Source: Cetobacterium ceti (GTDB taxonomy: Bacteria; Fusobacteriota; Fusobacteriia; Fusobacteriales; Fusobacteriaceae). From it: a DNA stretch of 64,000 bases. The DNA is taken from positions 62,001 to 126,000 of the forward strand of contig NZ_FUWX01000004.1 in the NCBI RefSeq assembly GCF_900167275.1, given 5' to 3'. Shown here one piece after another: positions 10,127 through 17,595 of this stretch (the first letter of the stretch is position 1; each line of letters begins with the position of its first letter). The notes below the pieces were generated by a model. It did not search any database, had not been told where the DNA came from, and worked only from the letters and a program-made list of their open reading frames with translations. A program made the position numbers and the translations under genes.

Positions 10127-12787
10127 GTGAAGGAACTAAATAAAACCTACTCTCCCCATGATATAGAGAGTAAATGGTATAAATACTGGGAGGATTCAAA
10201 GTTTTTCGCAGCTAAAATGGAGGAGGGAAAACCAAGTTATTCAATAGTTATTCCACCACCAAATGTAACTGGAATTCTTCACATGGGACATATATTAAAT
10301 AATAGTATACAAGATACATTAATTAGATATAAAAGAATGTGTGGATTTAATACTTTATGGATGCCAGGAACAGACCATGCTGGAATTGCTACTCAAAACA
10401 AGGTTGAAAGAAAATTAGCTGACGAAGGGTTAACTAAGGAAGATATCGGTAGAGATGAGTTTATAAAGCAAGTTTGGGAATGGAAAGAGCAGTATGGAGG
10501 AGTAATAACTACTCAACAAAGAAGAATAGGAGCTTCACTTGATTGGGATAGAGAAAGATTTACAATGGATGAGGGATTATCTGAATCTGTAAAGGATATC
10601 TTTATTAAGTTATATAACGATGGATTAATTTACCAAGGAGAATACATGGTAAACTGGTGTCCAAGATGTGGAACTGCTCTTGCAGATGATGAAGTAGACC
10701 ACGAAGATAAAGCTGGAAACTTCTGGCATTTAAGATATCCAGTTAAAGACTCTGAAGAGTTTTTAATTATTGCTACAACAAGACCAGAAACTATGTTAGC
10801 AGATGCTGCTATAGCTGTTAATCCAAATGATGACAGATATAAACATCTAGTTGGAAAAACTGTAGTATTACCATTAGTTGGAAGAGAAATTCCAGTTATT
10901 GCTGATGAATATGTTGATATGGAATTTGGAACAGGAGCACTTAAAATAACTCCAGCTCATGATCCTAACGACTTCACAATTGGAGAAAAGCATAATTTAC
11001 CAATTATAAATATGATGACTCCAGATGGAAAAGTAGTTGGAGAGTATGAAAAATATGCTGGATTAGATAGATTTGAAGCTAGAAAGGTTATTGTAGCTGA
11101 TTTAGAAGCTGCTGGAAACCTAGTTAAAGTTGAAGCTCACTCTCACAATGTAGGAACTTGTTACAGATGTAATACAGTAATAGAGCCAAGAGTTTCAAAA
11201 CAATGGTTTGTAAAAATGAAACCTTTAGCTGAAAGAGCTTTAGAAGTTGTAAGAAACGGTAGAGTAAAACTAATGCCTAAAAGATGGGAAAAAGTTTACT
11301 ATAACTGGCTTGAGAATATAAGAGATTGGTGTATTTCAAGACAAATTTGGTGGGGACATAGAATACCTGTTTGGTATGGTCCAGATAACCATATGTTTGT
11401 AGCAAAAAGTACAGAGGATGCAATGGCACAAGCTAAGGCACACTATGGTAAAGAAGTAGAACTTACTGAGGAAACAGATGTACTAGATACTTGGTTCTCA
11501 TCGGCATTATGGCCATTTTCAACTTTAGGTTGGCCTAATAAAACTAAGGAACTTGAAACATTTTATCCAACTTCTGCATTAGTAACTGGTGCAGATATAT
11601 TATTCTTCTGGGTAGCTAGAATGATAATGTTTGGTCTATATACTATGGATGATATTCCATTTGAAAATGTTTATTTACATGGAATAGTAAGAGATGATAT
11701 TGGTAGAAAGATGTCTAAGTCATTAGGAAACTCTCCAGATCCATTAAAATTAATTGATGAATATGGAGCAGATGCAATTAGATTTACAATGCTTTATAAT
11801 ACATCTCAAGGTCAGGATGTTCATTTCTCTGAGAAATTACTAGAGATGGGAAGAAACTTCGCTAATAAAATTTGGAACGTTTCAAGATTTGTATTAATGA
11901 ATCTAGATGGATTTGATATTACAAGTGTAAATAAAGATGAATTAAAATTAGAATTAGTTGATAAGTGGATTTTCTCTAGATTAAATAAAACAGCTAAGGA
12001 AGTTGGAGAAAAATTAGATAAATTCCAACTTGATGAAGCGGCTAAAACTGTATATGAATTCTTAAGAGGAGATTTCTGTGACTGGTATGTAGAACTTGCT
12101 AAGGTAAGATTATATAATAGTGATGAATCAGGATTAGCTTCTAAGAAAACAGCTCAATATGTTCTATGGACTATATTAGATGCAGGATTAAAATTATTAC
12201 ATCCATTTATGCCATTTATAACTGAGGAAATTTGGCAAAATATAAAAGTGGCTGGAGATACAATAATGTTATCTGAGTATCCAGTTCCTAAGGATGAATT
12301 AATTGATGAAAATGTTGAAAAATCATTTGAATATATTCAAGGATTAATATCTTCATTAAGAAATATAAAAGCTGAAAGAGGAATTTCACCTGCTAAGGAA
12401 GTTAAAGTAGTTATAAGAACTAAAAATCCTATGGAATTAAAAACATTAGAGGATAACTATATCTTTATAACTAAATTAGCTAAAATAGAGGAATTAACTT
12501 TTGGAGAAGATTTAGAAGCTCCAGAGCAAAGTGGTTTTAGAGTAAATGGAGATTCAGAGGTTTATATGATTTTAACTGGACTTTTAGATGTAGAAGCAGA
12601 AGTTAAAAAAATCAAAGAACAACTGGTTAAAGTTGAAAAAGAACTTGAAAAAGTAAATAGAAAACTATCTGATGAGAAGTTCTTAGGTAAAGCACCTGAA
12701 CATATTTTAGATAGAGAAAGAAAGATTCAAAAAGAGTATCAAGATAAATATGATAAATTAATGGAAAATTTAAAAAATTTCCAATAA
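10127..12787 (+). CDS. valS: Valine--tRNA ligase
   Basis: Class I aminoacyl-tRNA synthetase of 886 residues that charges tRNA-Val and edits Thr-tRNA. The class I HIGH motif appears as HMGH (about residues 47-50), the CP1 editing domain follows (TTRPETMLAD), KMSKS is at about residue 528, and the C-terminus carries the ValS coiled coil. The start is GTG with TAGGAGGT eight bases upstream; no ATG fits better. There is no T-box leader because only 19 bases separate it from engB. A terminator follows directly, so this is probably the last gene of the block. Confidence 0.97.
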   Translation: MKELNKTYSPHDIESKWYKYWEDSKFFAAKMEEGKPSYSIVIPPPNVTGILHMGHILNNSIQDTLIRYKRMCGFNTLWMPGTDHAGIATQNKVERKLADEGLTKEDIGRDEFIKQVWEWKEQYGGVITTQQRRIGASLDWDRERFTMDEGLSESVKDIFIKLYNDGLIYQGEYMVNWCPRCGTALADDEVDHEDKAGNFWHLRYPVKDSEEFLIIATTRPETMLADAAIAVNPNDDRYKHLVGKTVVLPLVGREIPVIADEYVDMEFGTGALKITPAHDPNDFTIGEKHNLPIINMMTPDGKVVGEYEKYAGLDRFEARKVIVADLEAAGNLVKVEAHSHNVGTCYRCNTVIEPRVSKQWFVKMKPLAERALEVVRNGRVKLMPKRWEKVYYNWLENIRDWCISRQIWWGHRIPVWYGPDNHMFVAKSTEDAMAQAKAHYGKEVELTEETDVLDTWFSSALWPFSTLGWPNKTKELETFYPTSALVTGADILFFWVARMIMFGLYTMDDIPFENVYLHGIVRDDIGRKMSKSLGNSPDPLKLIDEYGADAIRFTMLYNTSQGQDVHFSEKLLEMGRNFANKIWNVSRFVLMNLDGFDITSVNKDELKLELVDKWIFSRLNKTAKEVGEKLDKFQLDEAAKTVYEFLRGDFCDWYVELAKVRLYNSDESGLASKKTAQYVLWTILDAGLKLLHPFMPFITEEIWQNIKVAGDTIMLSEYPVPKDELIDENVEKSFEYIQGLISSLRNIKAERGISPAKEVKVVIRTKNPMELKTLEDNYIFITKLAKIEELTFGEDLEAPEQSGFRVNGDSEVYMILTGLLDVEAEVKKIKEQLVKVEKELEKVNRKLSDEKFLGKAPEHILDRERKIQKEYQDKYDKLMENLKNFQ

Positions 12788-12794
12788 AATATTT

Positions 12795-12830
12795 AAACCG
12801 TTAGGAGTCAATCCTAGCGGTTTCTTTGTT
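12795..12830 (+). terminator. Terminator after valS
   Basis: A 12-bp hairpin with one G-U pair, 12795-12806 pairing with 12812-12823, then a T-rich tail. It closes the infB-to-valS gene run. Confidence 0.75.
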
Positions 12831-12835
12831 ATAAT
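12827..12835 (+). promoter_or_regulatory. Candidate extended -10 promoter for the LysR gene
   Basis: TG-T-TATAAT lies at the tail of the valS terminator, about 100 bases upstream of the LysR gene. No convincing -35 is present. A second weaker candidate, TG-C-TAAAAT, lies at 12879-12887. Between them and the start is a 10-bp inverted repeat, CCAAATATAT at 12848-12857 and its complement at 12913-12922. Confidence 0.35.
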
Positions 12836-12934
12836 ATAAAAAAAATACCAAATATATGTATTAAAACTTATAAAAATGTGCTAAAATAAAATTGATTTTA
12901 TATATGATTACAATATATTTGGGGAGTGGTTATC

Positions 12935-13807
12935 TTGGATTTACATTATTTAAAAATATTTTACGAAGTGGCTAAGGAAAAAAGTTTTACAAAGGCAGCA
13001 AGTAAGTTATATATAAACCAATCAGCAGTGTCAATTCAGGTTAAAAAATTTGAGGAATTATTAAATACAAAATTATTTGATAGAAGTTCTAAAAAAATTA
13101 AACTTACATATACAGGGGAAGCTTTGTATAAAATGGCTGAGGAAATATTTGAAAAGGTAAAGAGAGCAGAAAAAGAGATAAACAGAATTATAGACTTAGA
13201 TAGAGCAAAAATATCTATAGGAGCAAGTCCAGTTATAGGAGAACCATTAATCCCTTCTTTAATGAAAGAGTTTTCAAAGTTACATGAGGAAATAGAGTAT
13301 GATATAAATGTTTCTAATAAACAGTGGCTTTTAAAATTACTAAAAGAGGGAGAGCTAGATGTACTTCTTATAGATGAGGAGCACATAACAGATACTAACT
13401 TAGAAGTTTTACAGGTGGATAGGGTGCCATATGTATTAGTTGGAAAAAGAGAGTATAGAAGCATAGAAAATGTAGCTAAGGATCCTTTAATAAGTAGAAG
13501 ACATGTGCCTAATAACAATGAGGCAATAGCTTCTATAGAAAATAAATATCATATAACATTTGAAACTAAAATACCTGTTTTAGGAAATTTAGAAGTAATC
13601 AAAGGAATGGTAAGAGAGGGAATAGGAAATGTAATATTACCATATTATTCCGTATATAAAGAGATTCAAAGTGGGGAATTTAAAGTTATTGAGGAAATTG
13701 ATGAAATAAGAGATGGTTATCAATTGGTAATCACAAAGGATAAAAAAAATCTTATTCAAATAATAAAATTTGTCAATTTTATTCAAAATTATAAGATTCA
13801 ATATTAG
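12935..13807 (+). CDS. LysR-family transcriptional regulator
   Basis: About 290 residues: an N-terminal winged helix-turn-helix (residues 1-60, DLHYLKIFYEVAKEKSFTKAA and NQSAVSIQVKKFEELL) and a periplasmic-binding-like effector domain (about 90-285). An upstream GTG at 12926 would overlap the GGGGAG ribosome site, so the TTG at 12935, 8 bases downstream of that site, is the better start and gives the usual LysR N-terminus. It sits 9 bases before gmhA on the same strand. LysR proteins usually control a neighbour, but the effector and targets cannot be read here. The CysL/CysB-like effector fold is only a guess. Confidence 0.88.
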   Translation: MDLHYLKIFYEVAKEKSFTKAASKLYINQSAVSIQVKKFEELLNTKLFDRSSKKIKLTYTGEALYKMAEEIFEKVKRAEKEINRIIDLDRAKISIGASPVIGEPLIPSLMKEFSKLHEEIEYDINVSNKQWLLKLLKEGELDVLLIDEEHITDTNLEVLQVDRVPYVLVGKREYRSIENVAKDPLISRRHVPNNNEAIASIENKYHITFETKIPVLGNLEVIKGMVREGIGNVILPYYSVYKEIQSGEFKVIEEIDEIRDGYQLVITKDKKNLIQIIKFVNFIQNYKIQY

Positions 13808-13816
13808 GAGGAAAAT

Positions 13817-14392
13817 ATGGAGTTATTAAATTCATACAAAACTACATTTGAGTTATTAGAAAAGTTTATAAAAGAAGAGGAAGAAAGAAAAGAAACTGAA
13901 AAAGTTTCTGTTGATTTAGCAAATATTTTCAATAAGGGAAATAAAGTTTTAATTTGTGGAAATGGTGGAAGTAATTGTGATGCGTTACATTTTGCTGAGG
14001 AATTCACAGGAAGATTTAGAAGTAATAGAAGAGCTTTACCTGCAATTGCTATTTCAGATTCATCTCATATAACTTGTGTAGGAAATGACTATGGATTTGA
14101 TTATATTTTTTCTAGAGGTGTAGAAGCCTATGGAAAAGAGGGAGATATGTTTATAGGGATTTCAACAAGTGGAAATTCTAAAAATGTAATAGAAGCTGTA
14201 AATGCAGCTAAAAAATTAGGAATGAAAACTTGTGTTTTATTAGGTAAAGATGGAGGTAAATTAAAAGGTCTTTGTGATTATGAATTTATAATTCCAGGAA
14301 AAACATCTGATAGAATTCAAGAGATTCATATGATGATTTTACATATAATAATTGAAGGTGTGGAAAAAATAATGTTTCCAGAAAACTATTAA
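13817..14392 (+). CDS. gmhA: D-sedoheptulose-7-phosphate isomerase (GmhA, SIS domain)
   Basis: A 191-residue single SIS-domain protein. GmhA converts sedoheptulose-7-phosphate to D-glycero-manno-heptose-7-phosphate, the first step to the LPS inner-core heptose. Family segments include GNGGSNCDALHFAEEF, RALPAIAIS, GNDYGFDYIFSRG and ISTSGNSKNV. The EEF glutamate and the C-terminal histidine region (QEIHMMILHIII) fit the active site. It follows the LysR gene by 9 bases (AGGAGG site), so the two are probably co-transcribed. Its presence agrees with the GT9 heptosyltransferase at 43.2 kb and the lipid A genes. Confidence 0.88.
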   Translation: MELLNSYKTTFELLEKFIKEEEERKETEKVSVDLANIFNKGNKVLICGNGGSNCDALHFAEEFTGRFRSNRRALPAIAISDSSHITCVGNDYGFDYIFSRGVEAYGKEGDMFIGISTSGNSKNVIEAVNAAKKLGMKTCVLLGKDGGKLKGLCDYEFIIPGKTSDRIQEIHMMILHIIIEGVEKIMFPENY

Positions 14393-14404
14393 TTATGTTT
14401 AAAT

Positions 14405-14440
14405 ATAGCTGTGGATAAATATCCATAGCTATTTTTTTTT
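14405..14440 (+). terminator. Terminator/attenuator between gmhA and the nuclease-fold gene
   Basis: A 12-bp stem (14405-14416 with 14421-14432, loop AAAT) followed by a run of nine T. The next ribosome site starts at 14441, immediately after the T-run, leaving no space for a promoter. Partial read-through may therefore feed the downstream genes. Confidence 0.8.
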
Positions 14441-14449
14441 GGAGGGAAA

Positions 14450-15274
14450 ATGAAGAGAATAATAGGATTTTTATTTATTTTTATTGGAATTTTATCTTAT
14501 GGAATGGAAAGTGCTAATATAGGAGTCTATAACACTCTTAGATTAGAAAGAGGTAAAAAAAATTATGAACTTATGGCTAAGGGAATAAAAAATTTAGATT
14601 TAGTTGGTTTAGTTGAAGTTATGAATAGAAATGGAATAGAAAACTTAGTAGATAGTTTAAATAAAGTGAGCAAAGAAAAATGGACATATCATCTATCACC
14701 CTATGGAGTTGGAACAGGGAAATATAAGGAGTACTATGGATATGTTTATAAAAAAAATAAAGTTAAATTAATAAAACCTGAGGGATTTTTCCCCGATAAA
14801 AATGATTGGTTTATAAGGGAGCCCTATGGAGCAACTTTTAAAATAGATAATTTTGATTTTACACTTATTTTATGTCATTCAATTTTTGGAAAAAAACAGA
14901 GCCAAAGGAGAGCGGAGGCATTTAAAATAGATGATGTATATGATTATTTTCAAAATAAAGATAAAAATGAACAGGATATTATAATAGGAGGAGATTTTAA
15001 TTTATCTGGAAGAGATGAAGCTTTTGAACAGTTATTAAACCATAAGGATAATATAATTTATACCTTAGATCCTAGTATAAAAACTACAATTGGAACAAAG
15101 GGATTTGCTAGTAGCTATGATAATATTTTTTTAAGTTTAAAATATACTGGGGAATTTACTGGAAAAGCAGGAGCAATTGATATAACTAGAGGAAAATATA
15201 AAGAAACAAGAAAAGAGGTATCAGATCATATACCGATATTTATAAATGTATTAACAGGAGAAGATGATGATTAA
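14450..15274 (+). CDS. Secreted endonuclease/exonuclease/phosphatase-fold protein
   Basis: A 274-residue protein with an N-terminal signal peptide (residues 1 to about 20, hydrophobic FLFIFIGILSYG) and a DNase I-like EEP domain. Metal and catalytic motifs are visible: a glutamate in LVGLVEVMN, a histidine in LILCHSIF, GGDFNLSG, and the terminal SDHIPIFI. The family includes nucleases, sphingomyelinases and sugar-phosphate phosphatases, and the true substrate cannot be told from sequence. The signal peptide places it in the periplasm or outside the cell. Its 3' end overlaps thiN by 11 bases, so the two are translationally coupled, although their functions do not obviously match. Confidence 0.82.
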   Translation: MKRIIGFLFIFIGILSYGMESANIGVYNTLRLERGKKNYELMAKGIKNLDLVGLVEVMNRNGIENLVDSLNKVSKEKWTYHLSPYGVGTGKYKEYYGYVYKKNKVKLIKPEGFFPDKNDWFIREPYGATFKIDNFDFTLILCHSIFGKKQSQRRAEAFKIDDVYDYFQNKDKNEQDIIIGGDFNLSGRDEAFEQLLNHKDNIIYTLDPSIKTTIGTKGFASSYDNIFLSLKYTGEFTGKAGAIDITRGKYKETRKEVSDHIPIFINVLTGEDDD

Positions 15275-15902
15275 AAAGGAAGCATATATATTTTTGAATG
15301 GAGAGATAAATATAGAGGATAAATTTTATAAGGAACTTTTTTTAGAACAAAGAGATATTTATTGTGCCGATGGGGGAATTAAATTTTGTGAAGCATTAAA
15401 TATAGTTCCAAAGGAGATATGGGGAGACTTAGATTCAAGTGATGAAAAAATAATAAAAAAATATAAAGAAAAGGGCAGTGAAATAAAAAAATTTCCTGCG
15501 GATAAAGATTTTACAGATGGAGAATTACTAATAGATTATGTTATTTCCAAAGGTTATGAGAAAGTTTATTTATTAGGAGCTTTAGGTGGGAGAATAGATC
15601 ATGAGCTTACAAATATAAATTTATTATCAAAATATGAAGAACTTACTATTTTAACAGAAAAAGAAGTGGTTTTTTTTATAGGTAGAAAGTATACTATTAA
15701 TAATAGAAAGTTTTCCACAGTATCTTTTATACCTATGAGTGATAAGGTGAAAGGGTTAACTTTAGAAGGATTTAAATATCCTTTAAATAATTATAATTTA
15801 TTAAGAGGAGAATCTCGTTGTATGAGTAATATATTAATATCAGACAAGGGTGAGATTTCCTATGATGAGGGACAACTTTTATGTGTTATTAATTTAATGT
15901 AA
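15264..15902 (+). CDS. thiN: Thiamine pyrophosphokinase
   Basis: A 212-residue cytosolic enzyme that transfers pyrophosphate from ATP to thiamine to make thiamine diphosphate. Family motifs: CADGGIKF (about 33-40), GDLDSSD, the FPADKDFTDGE active-site segment, and LLGALGGRIDHELTN. Two adjacent ATGs (15264 and 15267) are possible starts, and the ribosome site lies inside the upstream gene. It overlaps the secreted nuclease-fold gene by 11 bases. No thiamine riboswitch is seen upstream, as expected for an internal operon gene. Confidence 0.92.
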   Translation: MMIKKEAYIFLNGEINIEDKFYKELFLEQRDIYCADGGIKFCEALNIVPKEIWGDLDSSDEKIIKKYKEKGSEIKKFPADKDFTDGELLIDYVISKGYEKVYLLGALGGRIDHELTNINLLSKYEELTILTEKEVVFFIGRKYTINNRKFSTVSFIPMSDKVKGLTLEGFKYPLNNYNLLRGESRCMSNILISDKGEISYDEGQLLCVINLM

Positions 15903-15913
15903 GAGGTGAGTAT

Positions 15914-16177
15914 ATGGGAACACTATTTATAGTAATATGTATATCAATAGGGATTTTACTTCTTTATATCAGTGGACTTTTAATTTTTACACCAGATTCA
16001 AAGGATGATAAGTATGTTATTTCAATTTTACTTAAGGGATTTACAATGATAAGTAGTGGTAGAGAAAGAAAAATACGTATTATTGGTAAAATACAGGAGA
16101 AAATAGGTTATTTAATAGTTATTTATGGGTATAAAATTCTTGAAGGCAGAAAATATGCTGTGGCAAAAGTAAGTTAA
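15914..16177 (+). CDS. Small membrane protein of unknown function
   Basis: An 87-residue protein with one strong transmembrane helix at its N-terminus (GTLFIVICISIGILLLYISGL split around residues 2-24) and a basic, probably cytosolic tail with a second weakly hydrophobic segment (IGYLIVIYGYKIL, about 65-77). The start has a good AGAGGTGAG site 6 bases upstream. It lies 11 bases after thiN and ends just before a terminator, so it is the last gene of that operon. I do not recognise the family. Confidence 0.7.
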   Translation: MGTLFIVICISIGILLLYISGLLIFTPDSKDDKYVISILLKGFTMISSGRERKIRIIGKIQEKIGYLIVIYGYKILEGRKYAVAKVS

Positions 16178-16180
16178 AAA

Positions 16181-16211
16181 AGTTCTAATTAATAATTAGA
16201 GCTTTTTTTTT
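16181..16211 (+). terminator. Terminator after the small membrane protein
   Basis: A 9-bp stem with a G-U pair (16181-16189 with 16195-16203, short AT loop), followed by eight or more T. It ends the operon that starts at 14450. Confidence 0.8.
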
Positions 16212-16222
16212 GGAAAATTATA

Positions 16223-16252
16223 TTGACAGAAATCATAAATTTATAGTATCCT
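16223..16252 (+). promoter_or_regulatory. Promoter of the uracil permease gene
   Basis: TTGACA (16223-16228), 18 bases, then TATCCT (16247-16252), directly downstream of the preceding terminator and 35 bases upstream of the permease ATG. The -35 is a perfect match; the -10 is only fair. Confidence 0.55.
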
Positions 16253-16286
16253 ATTAGGAATGGAAAAAAATGAATAGGAGGAAATA

Positions 16287-17510
16287 ATGAGTAATATTTC
16301 GACAAAAACAAAGTTAGTTCTAGGAATGCAACATGTTTTAGCTATGTTTGGAGCCACGGTATTAGTACCATTTTTAACAGGATTAAATCCATCTGTAGCA
16401 CTTTTAACAGCAGGAGTAGGTACCCTATTATTTCATCTATGTACAAAGGGAATCGTACCAGTATTTTTAGGATCGTCATTTGCCTTTATAGGAGCTATAT
16501 CTCTAGTTTTAAAGGGAGAAGGAATAGGAGCTGTAAAAGGTGGAGTTATTTCTGCAGGGATAGTATATATACTTATGTCCTTAGTAGTTAAAAAATTTGG
16601 TGTTGAAAAAGTAAAATCTTTCTTTCCACCAGTTGTAGTAGGACCAATTATAATGGTTATAGGATTAAGACTTAGTCCAACTGCACTTAATATGGCAGGA
16701 TATTCAAATGGACACTTTGATGTAAAAAGTTTAATAGTAGCATTATTAGTAGTAATATGTATGGTAACAATATCAGTTTTAGAGAAATCTTTCTTTAGAT
16801 TAGTACCTATACTGATTTCAGTTATAGTGGGATATGTTGCAGCAGTACTATTAGGAATGGTAGATTTTGCACCTTTACATATGGCAAACTGGATAGGTTT
16901 TTCAGGTGAAGGATTAAGAGATCTGTTGACATTACCACACTTCACTTTCACAGGAGTATTAGCAATTGCACCAATAGCCTTAGTAGTATTTATTGAGCAT
17001 ATAGGTGATATTACAACTAATGGAGCTGTTGTTGGTAAAGATTTCTTTAAAGATCCAGGGATCCATAGAACTCTATTAGGAGATGGAGTTGCAACAATAG
17101 TAGCAGGATTTTTAGGTGGACCTGCAAATACAACTTATGGAGAAAATACGGGAGTACTGGCGGTAACAAAGGTTTATGATCCAGCAATCCTTAGAATAGC
17201 AGCTTGCTATGCGATAGTTTTAAGTTTTATTGGTAAATTTGGAGTTATATTACAAACAATTCCAGTTCCAGTAATGGGAGGAGTTTCAATCATATTATTT
17301 GGAATGATTGCTTCAGTGGGAGTAAGAACCTTAATCGAAGCAAACTTAGATTTCTCACATTCAAGAAACTTAATAATAGCTTCATTAATATTTGTTTTAG
17401 GAATAGCAATAGATAATATAGTTATTTGGAGAACAGTTTCTTTATCGGGGCTTGCTATAGCAGCCTTAGTAGGAGTTGTTTTAAATAAAATATTGCCTGA
17501 TAATATATAG
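16287..17510 (+). CDS. uraA: Uracil permease (NCS2 family)
   Basis: A 407-residue inner-membrane proton symporter of the nucleobase:cation symporter-2 family, with about 12-14 hydrophobic segments. The opening GMQHVLAMFGATVLVPFLTG is typical of UraA/PyrP rather than the longer xanthine permeases. Other UraA-like features are the IEHIGDITTNGAVVGKDF motif with the substrate-binding glutamate and GGPANTTYGENTGVLA. It has its own promoter and terminator, so it is monocistronic. It imports uracil for pyrimidine salvage. No PyrR attenuator is seen in its short leader. Confidence 0.93.
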   Translation: MSNISTKTKLVLGMQHVLAMFGATVLVPFLTGLNPSVALLTAGVGTLLFHLCTKGIVPVFLGSSFAFIGAISLVLKGEGIGAVKGGVISAGIVYILMSLVVKKFGVEKVKSFFPPVVVGPIIMVIGLRLSPTALNMAGYSNGHFDVKSLIVALLVVICMVTISVLEKSFFRLVPILISVIVGYVAAVLLGMVDFAPLHMANWIGFSGEGLRDLLTLPHFTFTGVLAIAPIALVVFIEHIGDITTNGAVVGKDFFKDPGIHRTLLGDGVATIVAGFLGGPANTTYGENTGVLAVTKVYDPAILRIAACYAIVLSFIGKFGVILQTIPVPVMGGVSIILFGMIASVGVRTLIEANLDFSHSRNLIIASLIFVLGIAIDNIVIWRTVSLSGLAIAALVGVVLNKILPDNI

Positions 17511-17514
17511 ATAG

Positions 17515-17547
17515 AAATAGGAAGAAAAAGCTCTTCCTATTTTTTTT
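17515..17547 (+). terminator. Terminator after uraA
   Basis: A 10-bp stem, 17515-17524 with 17533-17542, loop about 8 bases, followed by a T-run. It begins 5 bases after the uraA stop. Confidence 0.85.
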
Positions 17548-17595
17548 ATTATCATGTAAACTTTTAGTAGGATAGAAATTAATAGGAGGGGGTTT

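Noticed and set aside
16433-16951. A 172-codon minus-strand frame inside uraA
   Set aside because: It is antisense to a clearly conserved permease, has low-complexity composition and no ribosome site; other long minus frames (6114-6440, 6745-7149, 13036-13518) are the same kind of shadow.
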